A stretch of 64,000 bases of DNA from Sphingomonas sp. PAMC 26621. GTDB lineage: Bacteria; Pseudomonadota; Alphaproteobacteria; Sphingomonadales; Sphingomonadaceae. Shown here one piece after another: positions 25,701 to 33,922 of the stretch. The notes beneath the pieces were generated by a model, which worked only from the letters and a program-made list of their open reading frames with translations, was not told the DNA's origin and made no database searches. Within the stretch, counting starts at the first letter, position 1, and each line of letters opens with the position of its first letter. The DNA lies in NCBI RefSeq assembly GCF_000251145.1, contig NZ_AIDW01000037.1:162170-226169 (forward strand), given 5' to 3'. The translations under genes were made by a program, and so were the position numbers.

Positions 25701-26308
25701 CCGAGACCCCCGAGGATTTCGCCCGCCACAATGCGCGCAGCAAGCGTATCGCCGCCGCGCGCGAGCGGATGCAGGCGCGCCGCACGCTCGAGCGCGGGTT
25801 GCTGATCGTCCACACCGGCAACGGCAAGGGCAAGTCCTCCTCGGCGTTCGGGATGGCGATCCGCAGCATCGGCTGGGGGATGAAGGTCGCGATCCTGCAA
25901 TATGTGAAGGGCAAGTGGGAGACGGGCGAGCGCAACTTCTTCGAGGCGCATCCCGATCTCGCGACCTTCGAGGTGATGGGCGAAGGCTTCACCTGGGACA
26001 CGCAGGACCGCGAACTCGACATTGCCGCTGCGAAGGCCGCTTGGGAGCGGTCGAAGGAGATGATCCTCGACCCGGCGATCGACTTCGTGATCCTCGACGA
26101 GCTCAACATCGTGCTGCGCAACGACACGCTGCCGATCGCGGAGATCGTCGAATTTCTCAAGGACCGCCCGCTGACCAAGCATATCTGCATCACCGGGCGC
26201 GGCGCGAAGCCCGAACTGCTCGAAATTGCCGACCTCATCACCGATTTTACCGAGGTGAAGCACCCGTATAACGCAGGGTTCGCGGCGCAGAAGGGCGTGG
26301 AGTTTTGA
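25697..26308 (+). CDS. cobO: cob(I)yrinic acid a,c-diamide adenosyltransferase
   Basis: 203 residues. Transfers the adenosyl group from ATP to Co(I) corrinoids. The ATP-binding P-loop TGNGKGKSSSAFG is near residue 40, followed by ILQYVKGKWETGERNFFE and FVILDELNIVLRND, the CobA/CobO signatures. Its start overlaps the cobD stop and its stop overlaps the next start, indicating translational coupling. It lets the cell adenosylate imported cobinamide or cobalamin. Confidence 0.95.
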   Translation: MTETPEDFARHNARSKRIAAARERMQARRTLERGLLIVHTGNGKGKSSSAFGMAIRSIGWGMKVAILQYVKGKWETGERNFFEAHPDLATFEVMGEGFTWDTQDRELDIAAAKAAWERSKEMILDPAIDFVILDELNIVLRNDTLPIAEIVEFLKDRPLTKHICITGRGAKPELLEIADLITDFTEVKHPYNAGFAAQKGVEF

Positions 26309-27126
26309 TCCGGCTGGTCGCCCTGCCCCCCACCTTGCTGATTATGGCGGCGCTGCTGGCATCGGCGGCCCCGGCGCGCCTGCCGCGGATCGTGTCGATC
26401 AACCCGTGTATCGACGCGGTGCTGGTGCGCGTCGCCGACCCTGCGCAGATTGCGGGGATCAGCCATTATTCGCAGGACCCGCGCGCGACCTCGATCCCGC
26501 TCGGCGTCGCCAACCGCTTCCGCGCGACCTCGGGGACTGCCGAGGAAGTCGTCGCGCTGCGGCCCGATGTGGTCCTGACCGGGCCGCATACCGAACCCGC
26601 GACGGTTGCCGCGCTCAAGCGGCTGCATATCCGGCTCGTCCAGTTTACGGTGCCGGAGTCGGTCGCCGAAAGCGTCGTGCAGGTCCGCGACATCGCTGCC
26701 GTGACCGGGCATGTCGAACGCGGCGTGGCGCTGGCGGCGCGGATCACGGCGGCAGCAACCCCGACCCGCGCCACGCCGCTGCCGGCGCTGATCTGGCAAT
26801 CCGGCGGGCTCGTGCCCGGCAGCGGGACGCTTCCTGACGAACTGCTCCGCCGCGCGGGGTTCCGCAACATGAGCGCGGCGTACGGCCTCAAGAAATGGGA
26901 CGTGCTCCCGCTCGAATATCTGATCGCCAAGCCGCCGCGCGTGCTGCTGTCGGTCGCTGCCGCCGAAGCGGGCGAGGATCGGCTGACCGCGCACCCGGCG
27001 GTCAGGCGGCTCGCGCGGCGGATCACGGTCGCGCCCTATCCGGCGCGGCTGATGAATTGCGGCGGGCCGACGATCATCGATGCGATGGCGCGGCTGAAGC
27101 AGGTCCGCCGCGGGTTCACCGCGTGA
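26305..27126 (+). CDS. btuF: cobalamin ABC transporter substrate-binding protein
   Basis: 273 residues from a TTG overlapping the cobO stop (TTGA); an in-frame ATG at 26344 is a possible alternative that would shorten the signal peptide. After the hydrophobic leader comes RIVSINPCIDAVLVRVADP and a long-helix-linked two-domain fold typical of class III binding proteins (BtuF/FhuD type), with GISHYSQDPRA and LRPDVVLTGPHTEPA. It delivers corrinoid from BtuB to BtuCD in the periplasm. Operon position supports the substrate. Confidence 0.9.
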   Translation: MIRLVALPPTLLIMAALLASAAPARLPRIVSINPCIDAVLVRVADPAQIAGISHYSQDPRATSIPLGVANRFRATSGTAEEVVALRPDVVLTGPHTEPATVAALKRLHIRLVQFTVPESVAESVVQVRDIAAVTGHVERGVALAARITAAATPTRATPLPALIWQSGGLVPGSGTLPDELLRRAGFRNMSAAYGLKKWDVLPLEYLIAKPPRVLLSVAAAEAGEDRLTAHPAVRRLARRITVAPYPARLMNCGGPTIIDAMARLKQVRRGFTA

Positions 27127-28085
27127 CCCGGCTCAACCTCGGACTCGTCGTCGCGCTGGTCTGCGCGGCGTGCCTGTCGGTCGCGGCGGGCAAGGTGTGG
27201 GTACCGCTCGACGCGTGGACCGCCGCCGACCCGCGCTCGATCATCATCGTCGAACTGCGGCTGCCACGGACCTTGCTCGCGCTGCTGGTGGGGGGTGCGC
27301 TCGGGTTGTCGGGGGCGGTGATGCAGGGGTATCTGCGCAATCCGCTCGCCGATCCCGGCCTGTTCGGCGTGTCCTCGGGCGCGGCACTGGGCGCGGTGGT
27401 GTCGCTCTATTTCGGCTTTGCGGCGCGGCTCTGGCTGCTGCCGGGGTTCGCACTGATCGGCGCCGGGGCGACGATGGCGTTGCTCGCATTGATCGCTGGA
27501 CGCTCGGGGAGTTTGATCCTGTTCACGCTCGCGGGGATGATCCTGACCAGCATCACCGGCTCGCTCACCGCACTCGCGATCAGCCTTGCGCCGACGCCGT
27601 TCGTTTCATCGCAGATCGTGACGTGGCTGATGGGCGCGCTGACCGATCGCAGCTGGGACGACGTCAAGGTTGCGCTGCCGCTGATCGTGGTCGGGAGCGC
27701 GCTGCTCGCGACGACCGCGCGGTCGCTTGATGCGCTGACGCTCGGCGAACAGGCGGCGCGCTCGGTCGGGGTCGATCCGGGGCGGCTGCAACTCGTGGTC
27801 ATCGCAGGGACCGCGCTGTGCGTCGGCGCGGCGGTGGCGTCGGCGGGGGTGATCGGGTTCGTCGGGTTGATCGTGCCGCACATGGTGCGCCCGTTCGCGG
27901 GCAACCGGCCGTCCGCGATCCTGCTGCCCTCCGCGCTTGGCGGGGCGGTGTTGCTGACGGTCGCGGACAGTCTTGTCCGGCTCGCGCCGACGGTGAGCGA
28001 ATTGCGGCTGGGGATTGCGATGTCGATGCTGGGCGGGCCGTTCTTCCTGTATCTGCTGATCCGCATGCGCCGGAGGCTTGCATGA
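27123..28085 (+). CDS. btuC: cobalamin ABC transporter permease
   Basis: 320 residues from a GTG overlapping the btuF stop (GTGA). A FecCD-family inner-membrane permease with about 10 segments. Signature stretches include RLPRTLLALLVGGALGLSGA, NPLADPGLFGVSSGAALGA and GFVGLIVPHMVRPFAGNR. It pairs with BtuF and BtuD. The longer in-frame reading upstream overlaps btuF and is not used. Confidence 0.94.
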   Translation: MTRLNLGLVVALVCAACLSVAAGKVWVPLDAWTAADPRSIIIVELRLPRTLLALLVGGALGLSGAVMQGYLRNPLADPGLFGVSSGAALGAVVSLYFGFAARLWLLPGFALIGAGATMALLALIAGRSGSLILFTLAGMILTSITGSLTALAISLAPTPFVSSQIVTWLMGALTDRSWDDVKVALPLIVVGSALLATTARSLDALTLGEQAARSVGVDPGRLQLVVIAGTALCVGAAVASAGVIGFVGLIVPHMVRPFAGNRPSAILLPSALGGAVLLTVADSLVRLAPTVSELRLGIAMSMLGGPFFLYLLIRMRRRLA

Positions 28086-28852
28086 GCACGCTTGCTGCCG
28101 AGGGGATCGGCCTGTCGCTGGGGGGCAAGCGTGTCCTCGATGCGGTCAGCTTCGCGTTCCGGCGCGGGCGCGTGACCGCGTTGCTCGGGCCGAACGGGGC
28201 GGGGAAAAGCACGTTGCTCGCCTGCCTCGCCGCGCTGCGTGTGCCGGATGAGGGCGCGGCGACGCTCGACGGGGCGGACGTGCAGCGGATCGACCGGCGG
28301 GTCCGTGCGCGCGCGATCGGGTTGTTGCCGCAGGCCGCCGACGTGCACTGGAACATCGACGTGTCGACGTTGGTGGGGCTCGGGCGGCTGCCGCATCGCG
28401 GGCGCTGGGGCGAGAGCGCGGCGGATCGCGATGCGGTCGCGCGCGCGCTGGCGGCGACCGACATGACCGGGCTGGCGGCGCGCGGGGTCGAGCATCTGTC
28501 GGGGGGCGAGCGCGGGCGCGCGTTGCTCGCGCGCGTGCTGGCGGGGGAGCCCGACTGGCTGCTGGCGGACGAACCGCTCGCGAGCCTCGATCCCGCGCAC
28601 CAGCTTGATGTTTTGGCGCGGTTGCGGGCGATCGCGGATGCGGGGAGCGGGGTGGTGCTGGTGCTCCACGATCTCCACCTCGCGGCGCGGATCGCGGACG
28701 ATGCGGTGCTGTTGCGGGGCGGCCGGGTCGTTGCTGCGGGGGCGGCCGACGATGTGCTGACCCCGCCGTTGATCGCCGAGGCGTATGGCGTGGATGTCGA
28801 GATCGGGCGGACCCCGGCGGGGCATCGCTTTATCCTGCCGATCGCGCGGTGA
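28082..28852 (+). CDS. btuD: cobalamin ABC transporter ATPase
   Basis: 256 residues. Walker A is GPNGAGKST (about 36-44), the ABC signature is LSGGERGRALLARVLA, Walker B is WLLADEPLASLDP, and the switch histidine is in VVLVLHDLHLAARIA. It energises corrinoid import with BtuC. The ATG overlaps the btuC stop, and its own stop overlaps the GTG of cbiB. Confidence 0.94.
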   Translation: MSTLAAEGIGLSLGGKRVLDAVSFAFRRGRVTALLGPNGAGKSTLLACLAALRVPDEGAATLDGADVQRIDRRVRARAIGLLPQAADVHWNIDVSTLVGLGRLPHRGRWGESAADRDAVARALAATDMTGLAARGVEHLSGGERGRALLARVLAGEPDWLLADEPLASLDPAHQLDVLARLRAIADAGSGVVLVLHDLHLAARIADDAVLLRGGRVVAAGAADDVLTPPLIAEAYGVDVEIGRTPAGHRFILPIAR

Positions 28853-29760
28853 GCCATGCCGGGATGCTGCTCGCCATGCTGATCGCGGAGGCCGCGTTCG
28901 GCTATCCGCGTCGCTGGTGGCATCCGGTGATGGCGGCGGGGGCGCTGATCGCGGCACTCGATCGGCGGTGGAACCGGGGGGATGCGGCGTGGCAGCGGAT
29001 CGGGGGCGTTGCGCTGCTGGCGGTGTTGATCGCGGTGTCTGCGGTGTTTGGCGTGGGGATCGAGCGGGGTGCAGGGCGTGGCTGGGGGCTGGTGCTGGTG
29101 GTTGCCGTGGGCACTACGGGGCTCGCGCAACGGAGCCTTCATGATCACGTCGCTGCGGTGTTGCGGCCGCTTCTTGCGGGCGACCTGCCCGCTGCACGCG
29201 CGGCGGTCGCGATGATCGTCGGGCGCGATACCGACACGCTCGACGAGGCCGGGGTCGCCACTGCCGCGATCGAAAGCCTTGCCGAAAGCTTCTGCGACGG
29301 CGTCGTCGCGCCAGCGTTCTGGTTCCTGCTGTTCGGCCTGCCCGGGCTGTTCGCGGCGAAGGCGATCAACACCGCGGATTCGATGATCGGGCATCGCACG
29401 CCGCGTTACGCATGGTTCGGCTGGGCGGCGGCGCGCGCGGATGATGCGATCAACTGGGTTCCGGCGCGGATTGCGGGGGCGTTGCTGTGTCTCGCCGGGC
29501 GGGGCGGCTGGCGGACGATGCTACGGGACGCGCCTGGTCACGCTTCGCCCAACGGCGGCTGGCCCGAGGCGGCGATGGCGGGGGTGCTCGGGCGGACGCT
29601 CGGCGGTCCGGTCCGCTACGACGGTGAACCCGCTGCGCGCGCGATCCTGGGGGATGGGCCCCTCCCCGACGCGCGCGATCTTGCGCGCGCGCTGCGCTGC
29701 TATCGGATCGCGTGCGGGTTGCTATGGCTTGTCGTCGGGGGGATCGCATGGCTGCGCTGA
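28849..29760 (+). CDS. cbiB: adenosylcobinamide-phosphate synthase
   Basis: 303 residues from a GTG. A polytopic inner-membrane enzyme that joins aminopropanol (phosphate) to adenosylcobyric acid. Typical motifs are AFGYPRRWWHPVMAAG at the N-terminus, RDTDTLDEAGVATAAIES, ESFCDGVVAPAFWFLLFGLP and NTADSMIGHRTPRYAWFGWA. It overlaps btuD by four bases and cobQ by 13. Called CobD in the aerobic naming scheme. Confidence 0.94.
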   Translation: MSHAGMLLAMLIAEAAFGYPRRWWHPVMAAGALIAALDRRWNRGDAAWQRIGGVALLAVLIAVSAVFGVGIERGAGRGWGLVLVVAVGTTGLAQRSLHDHVAAVLRPLLAGDLPAARAAVAMIVGRDTDTLDEAGVATAAIESLAESFCDGVVAPAFWFLLFGLPGLFAAKAINTADSMIGHRTPRYAWFGWAAARADDAINWVPARIAGALLCLAGRGGWRTMLRDAPGHASPNGGWPEAAMAGVLGRTLGGPVRYDGEPAARAILGDGPLPDARDLARALRCYRIACGLLWLVVGGIAWLR

Positions 29761-31208
29761 TGTTGCAGGGGACCGGGTCGGACGTCGGCAAGTCGGTGCT
29801 GGTCGCGGGGCTGTGCCGCGTGTTCGCCAATCGCGGGCTCTTAGTCCGCCCGTTCAAGCCGCAGAACATGTCGAACAACGCCGCGGTCACTGCGGACGGC
29901 GGCGAGATCGGGCGCGCGCAGGCGTTGCAGGCGATCGCCGCGCGGGTCGCGCCGAGCGTCGACATGAACCCGGTGCTGCTCAAGCCGCAAAGCGACCGGA
30001 CCTCGCAACTGGTGGTGCGCGGCAAGGCGCAGGGGACGCTGCGCGGCGGCGATTACTGGCGGCGCAAGCCCGAGCTGTTGCCCGAGGTGCTTGGTGCCTA
30101 TCGGCGGTTGCGCGCCGAAGCGGATATCGTCGTCGTCGAGGGCGCGGGGTCGCCCGCTGAGATCAACCTGCGGCGCGGCGACATCGCCAACATGGGGTTT
30201 GCGCGGGCGGCGGACGTGCCGGTCGTGCTGGTCGGCGACATCGATCGCGGCGGGGTGATCGCGGCGCTGGTCGGCACGCAGGCGGTGATCGACCCCGCCG
30301 ATGCCGCGATGATCCGCGGGTTCGTGATCAACAAGTTTCGCGGCGACGTGTCGCTGTTCGACGACGGGCTCTCGGCCATCACCGCACGCACCGGCTGGCG
30401 GAGCATCGGGGTGGTGCCGTGGCTTGGCGATGCGGCGCGGCTGCCAGCCGAGGATGCAGTGGCGCTCGGGCGCGACACCGGCGATGGCGCGGGGCCGCTG
30501 ATCGCGGTGCCGATGCTGGCGCGGATCGCCAATTTCGACGATTTCGACGCGCTCGCGCACGAGCCCGGCGTGCGGCTCGCGATGATCCCGCCGGGCATGC
30601 CGCTGCCGGGGGATGCCGCGCTGGTCATCCTGCCGGGGACCAAGGCGACGATTGCAGATCTCGCCTTCCTGCGCGCGCAGGGGTGGGACGTGGATCTCGC
30701 CGCGCATGTCCGGCGCGGCGGGCGCGTGCTCGGGATTTGCGGCGGGTATCAGATGCTCGGGCGGACGATCGCCGACCCGGATGGGATCGAGGGCGACGCG
30801 GGGTCGGTCGCCGGGCTTGGCCTGCTCCCGGTCGATACCGTGATCCGGGGCGACAAGCGGACGCGGCCGATCACGGGGCGGTTCGTCTCGGGCGAGGCAG
30901 CGTTCGCGGGGTATGAGATCCACGCCGGGGTCACGACCGTCGACCCCGATGCCCCCGCGCTGCTCCGCTTCGCCGATGGCGCGCACGACGGCGCGACCGC
31001 GCGCGACGGGCAGATCGGCGGCTGCTACGTCCACGGCCTGTTCGACCAGCCGGACGCGCGCGCGCACCTCGTCGCCAGCCTCGGCGCGGTGTCGGACGGG
31101 CTCGACCGGCGCGAGACGATCGATGCCGCGCTGAACGCAATCGCCGCCACGCTGGAACGGGTGCTCGACGTGGCCGCACTGATCGCCATCGCAAAGGAAG
31201 CCGCATGA
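29748..31208 (+). CDS. cobQ: cobyric acid synthase
   Basis: 486 residues from the ATG at 29748; an ATG at 29760, overlapping the cbiB stop, is equally possible. The enzyme amidates four carboxylates of adenosylcobyrinic acid a,c-diamide using glutamine and ATP. N-terminal P-loop-like ATPase domain: MLQGTGSDVGKSVLVAG, RPFKPQNMSNNAAVT. C-terminal class I glutamine amidotransferase-like domain: nucleophile cysteine in LGICGGYQMLGR and a conserved histidine in GCYVHGLFD. It is the one step here that precedes cobinamide-level salvage. Confidence 0.95.
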   Translation: MAALMLQGTGSDVGKSVLVAGLCRVFANRGLLVRPFKPQNMSNNAAVTADGGEIGRAQALQAIAARVAPSVDMNPVLLKPQSDRTSQLVVRGKAQGTLRGGDYWRRKPELLPEVLGAYRRLRAEADIVVVEGAGSPAEINLRRGDIANMGFARAADVPVVLVGDIDRGGVIAALVGTQAVIDPADAAMIRGFVINKFRGDVSLFDDGLSAITARTGWRSIGVVPWLGDAARLPAEDAVALGRDTGDGAGPLIAVPMLARIANFDDFDALAHEPGVRLAMIPPGMPLPGDAALVILPGTKATIADLAFLRAQGWDVDLAAHVRRGGRVLGICGGYQMLGRTIADPDGIEGDAGSVAGLGLLPVDTVIRGDKRTRPITGRFVSGEAAFAGYEIHAGVTTVDPDAPALLRFADGAHDGATARDGQIGGCYVHGLFDQPDARAHLVASLGAVSDGLDRRETIDAALNAIAATLERVLDVAALIAIAKEAA

Positions 31209-32224
31209 TCGACGAACAGACGCTCTGGGACCATCTCGACGCGCTCGCCAAGCCGCGACGCAGCCTCGGCCAGCTCGAACGGCTCGCGGTGGCGCTCGCG
31301 CTGACGCAGGACCGGCGCGATCCACGCACGCGGCCCCGCCGCGTCGTGCTGTTCGCGGGCGATCACGGGTGCGTCGCGGACGGCGTGTCGGCGTGGCCGT
31401 CGGCGGTGACGGGGATGATGATCGGGACGATCCTCGCCGGACAGGCGACGAGCAACGCGCTCGCCGCGACCAACGATTGCCCGTTGCGGCTGGTCGATGT
31501 CGGGGTGGCGGGGACGCGCATGGCCGATCCGCCCGCTTTCTTCCGTGATGCGCGCGTCGGCGACGGCAGTGCCAGCCTCGCGCACGGTCCGGCGATGACC
31601 ACCGCGCAGTTCGACGCCGCGTGGCAGGTCGGCGCGGACGAGGCGGACCGCGCCGTCGCGGAGCGCGCGGCGCTGCTGATCGCGGGCGAGATGGGGATCG
31701 GCAACACCACCCCCGCGGCTTGCCTGACCGCATTGCTGACCGGGCTCGATACCGACGTGGCGGTCGGGCGTGGCGCGGGCGCGGACGATGCGACGCTGGC
31801 GATCAAGGCGCGTATCGTCGCCGATGCGGTATCGCGGGCGACGCGGCTTCTCGCCGAGGATGCGACGGCGGCGATCGCCTCGGTCTGCGGCTATGAGATC
31901 GCGGCGATGGCGGGGTTTTACGCCCGTGGGGCGGCGCTCGGCTGTACGCTGCTGCTCGACGGCTATGTCGCGACCGCCGCCGCGCTGATCGCCGAGCGGC
32001 TTGCGCCCGGGACCAGGCACCGCATGATCGCGGGGCATCGCTCGGCCGAACCGGGGCACGCCGCCGCGCTTGCGGCATTGGGGCTCGATCCGGTGCTCGC
32101 ATGGGAAATGCGGCTCGGCGAGGCGAGCGGCGCGCTCGTCGCATTGCCGCTGCTCGATGCCGCCGCCGCGCTATTGAACGACGTCGCGCGGCTCGATGCG
32201 ATCGGCGCGGAGCGGGCGGACTGA
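31205..32224 (+). CDS. cobT: nicotinate-nucleotide-dimethylbenzimidazole phosphoribosyltransferase
   Basis: 339 residues. Makes alpha-ribazole phosphate from dimethylbenzimidazole and nicotinate mononucleotide. Motifs are KPRRSLGQLERLAV, FAGDHGCVADGVSAWP, AGEMGIGNTTPAACL, GHRSAEPGH, and the C-terminal glutamate in RLGEASGA that serves as catalytic base in the family. ATGA overlap with cobQ. No gene for making dimethylbenzimidazole (bluB) is in the window. Confidence 0.95.
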   Translation: MIDEQTLWDHLDALAKPRRSLGQLERLAVALALTQDRRDPRTRPRRVVLFAGDHGCVADGVSAWPSAVTGMMIGTILAGQATSNALAATNDCPLRLVDVGVAGTRMADPPAFFRDARVGDGSASLAHGPAMTTAQFDAAWQVGADEADRAVAERAALLIAGEMGIGNTTPAACLTALLTGLDTDVAVGRGAGADDATLAIKARIVADAVSRATRLLAEDATAAIASVCGYEIAAMAGFYARGAALGCTLLLDGYVATAAALIAERLAPGTRHRMIAGHRSAEPGHAAALAALGLDPVLAWEMRLGEASGALVALPLLDAAAALLNDVARLDAIGAERAD

Positions 32225-32225
32225 C

Positions 32226-33005
32226 ATGACGCGCGCCCCGTTTCTGGCCCCGTCCTGGGCCCCGCCGTTGCTCGCGCTGCAATTCCTGACGCGGGTGCCC
32301 GTGCCGGTGCTCGCGCGGCTGTCGGGGGAGCAAGCCGCCGATGGCCTCGCGCGCGCGATGGCGTGGTTGCCGCCGGTGGGGTCGCTGGTCGGGCTGGTGA
32401 CCGCGGGGGTGTTCGCGGGCGCGGGTGCGGTGTGGCCGCCGGTCGTGGCTGCGGTGCTGGCGCTGATGGTCGAGGGTCTGCTGACCGGCGCGTTCCACGA
32501 GGATGCGGTCGCCGATTTCTGCGATGCGTTCGGCGGCACCGCGCGGGGCGAGACCGCGCTGCGGATCATGAAGGACAGCCGGATCGGGAGTTACGGGACG
32601 CTCGGGCTCGGGCTGGCGGTGGCGCTGCGGCTTGCGGCGATCGTCGCGCTCCCGGCGGGACTCGCGGTCGCGGCGATCGTTGCCGCCGCCACGATGGGGC
32701 GGCTGTGGGCGGTGGTGCTCGCAGGGGTCGTTGCGCCGGTGCGCGGCGACGGGATGGCGGTGCGCGCGGGGAAGGTGCCGCGCGGGCGGGTGCTGCTGGC
32801 GGTGGTCTTGGCGTTGCCGGGGGTTGTTCCGCTGGTGCTGCTGCGCCCGGTGTCGATGCTGGCATGCGGGATCGTCGGCTTGGTGTTCCTGCTCTGGCTG
32901 GCCGCTTTTCTGCGGCGGCGGATCGGCGGGAGTACCGGCGACTGCCTCGGGTTCGCGGCTTATGTCGGGCAGCTCGTCGTGCTGCTCGCGGCGGCGGCGC
33001 CGTGA
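32226..33005 (+). CDS. cobS: adenosylcobinamide-GDP ribazoletransferase
   Basis: 259 residues. A membrane enzyme that joins AdoCbi-GDP and alpha-ribazole (phosphate) to complete the coenzyme. Signatures are LQFLTRVPVPV at the N-terminus, FHEDAVADFCDAFGG (metal/substrate motif), and IMKDSRIGSYGTLGLGLAV, followed by several hydrophobic segments. The ATG at 32226 begins just after the cobT stop; its end overlaps the GTG of the phosphatase gene. Confidence 0.94.
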   Translation: MTRAPFLAPSWAPPLLALQFLTRVPVPVLARLSGEQAADGLARAMAWLPPVGSLVGLVTAGVFAGAGAVWPPVVAAVLALMVEGLLTGAFHEDAVADFCDAFGGTARGETALRIMKDSRIGSYGTLGLGLAVALRLAAIVALPAGLAVAAIVAAATMGRLWAVVLAGVVAPVRGDGMAVRAGKVPRGRVLLAVVLALPGVVPLVLLRPVSMLACGIVGLVFLLWLAAFLRRRIGGSTGDCLGFAAYVGQLVVLLAAAAP

Positions 33006-33553
33006 GCGGGACGGTGCTGCTGGTGCGGCATCCGCCGGTCGCGCTGGCGTGGCGCAAGCGCTGCTATGGGCGCTCCGACATGGGGTGGAGCCGCGCGGGT
33101 CTGGCGATGGCGCGGGGGCTGGCGGAGGAACTGTCGGCGGTGCGGATCGATGCGATCGTTCATTCCGGGGCACTGCGGACGGCGCGGCTGGCCGCGATGA
33201 TCGCACCGCGGAGCGGGGTTCCGGTGCAGGCTGACACGGGTTGGCTGGAGCGCGACTTCGGGACGTGGGAGGGCCGGACGTGGCATGCGATCTGGCGCGA
33301 GACCGGGGATCTGATGGACCGGATGATGACTGATCCGGCGGGGTTTCGTCCGGGTGGGGGCGAGACCGGGCTTGATCTCTCGGAACGGGCCTGCGCGGCG
33401 TGGGGGCGGTTGCCGGGTTCCGGAACCACGCTGGTGGTTGCGCATGGTGGGCCGATCGCGGCGGTGCGGGCTTGGCAGGCGGGGGAACCGCTTGAGGCGA
33501 TGGTTGGGTTTATTCCGGCGTGCGGGGATGTGGTGGAGGTTTTGCGGGACTGA
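33002..33553 (+). CDS. cobC: alpha-ribazole phosphatase-like histidine phosphatase
   Basis: 183 residues from a GTG overlapping the cobS stop. The phosphoglycerate-mutase-like motif is LLVRHPPVALAWRKRCYGRS, with ERDFGTWEGRTWHAI and the second histidine in VVAHGGPIAAVRAW. CobC removes the phosphate from alpha-ribazole-5'-phosphate or the cobalamin phosphate. It is last in the riboswitch-headed operon, followed by palindromic repeats. The assignment rests on operon position plus the motif. Confidence 0.9.
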   Translation: MSGTVLLVRHPPVALAWRKRCYGRSDMGWSRAGLAMARGLAEELSAVRIDAIVHSGALRTARLAAMIAPRSGVPVQADTGWLERDFGTWEGRTWHAIWRETGDLMDRMMTDPAGFRPGGGETGLDLSERACAAWGRLPGSGTTLVVAHGGPIAAVRAWQAGEPLEAMVGFIPACGDVVEVLRD

Positions 33554-33558
33554 CTCTT

Positions 33559-33662
33559 AGCCCCTCCCCTTCAGGGGAGGGGTTGGGGTGGGGAAGTGTC
33601 TCACCGAGAACGCGCTCTGCTAGACTTCCCCACCCCAACCCCTCCCCTGAAGGGGAGGGGCT
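33559..33662. repeat. perfect 39-base inverted repeat pair
   Basis: Arms 33559-33597 and 33624-33662 are exact reverse complements, 39 bases each, separated by 26 bases. Each contains the inner palindrome CCCCTCCCCT-TC-AGGGGAGGGG followed by TTGGGGTGGGG. It follows the cobalamin operon and could act as its terminator. Confidence 0.93.
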
Positions 33663-33681
33663 TTGAGGTTTTGCATGGCCT

Positions 33682-33757
33682 TCACCCCTTCCGTCCCCGA
33701 CGCACGGCGATCCCGCTCGGCATCACAAACGACGGATGATCGAGCATCCGGATAACG
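33682..33757 (-). pseudogene. tail remnant of an amidohydrolase paralogue
   Basis: On the minus strand the stretch reads MLDHPSFVMPSGIAVRRGRK then a stop. This corresponds to TLERPSFVMKGGTVVRGG at the C-terminus of the intact amidohydrolase next door. At the DNA level 33701-33757 matches 33942-33998 at most positions. Nothing of the rest of the gene is recognisable. It is a vestige of a duplicated gene or a duplicated 3' end, trapped between two repeat pairs. Confidence 0.75.
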
Positions 33758-33782
33758 GGCTGGCGAGAGTTCACAACACTCT

Positions 33783-33888
33783 AGCCCCTCCCCTTCAGGG
33801 GAGGGGTTGGGGTGGGGCAGTTCAGCAAACCTTGCCTCTCTGCGAGGCACTGCCCCACCCCCAACCCCTCCCCTGAAGGGGAGGGGCT
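33783..33888. repeat. second inverted repeat pair of the same family
   Basis: Arms at about 33783-33821 and 33849-33888 are the same 39-base element as at 33559-33662, with one base inserted in the second arm (CCACCCCC) and CAGT in place of AAGT at the inner end. The region 33554-33922 therefore consists of two repeat pairs and the amidohydrolase remnant, with no intact gene. Confidence 0.9.
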
Positions 33889-33922
33889 TCAGGAAAAAGC
33901 ACGCCACCTCTCAAAGCAGCCC

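Noticed and set aside
25156..28957. Two long minus-strand open frames opposite cobO-btuFCD
   Set aside because: Arg/Pro/Ser-rich translations without domains; they are mirror artefacts of codon bias in the cobalamin operon.
33559..33888. CRISPR array
   Set aside because: The repeats occur as inverted pairs, not as direct repeats with regular spacers, and no cas genes are present.
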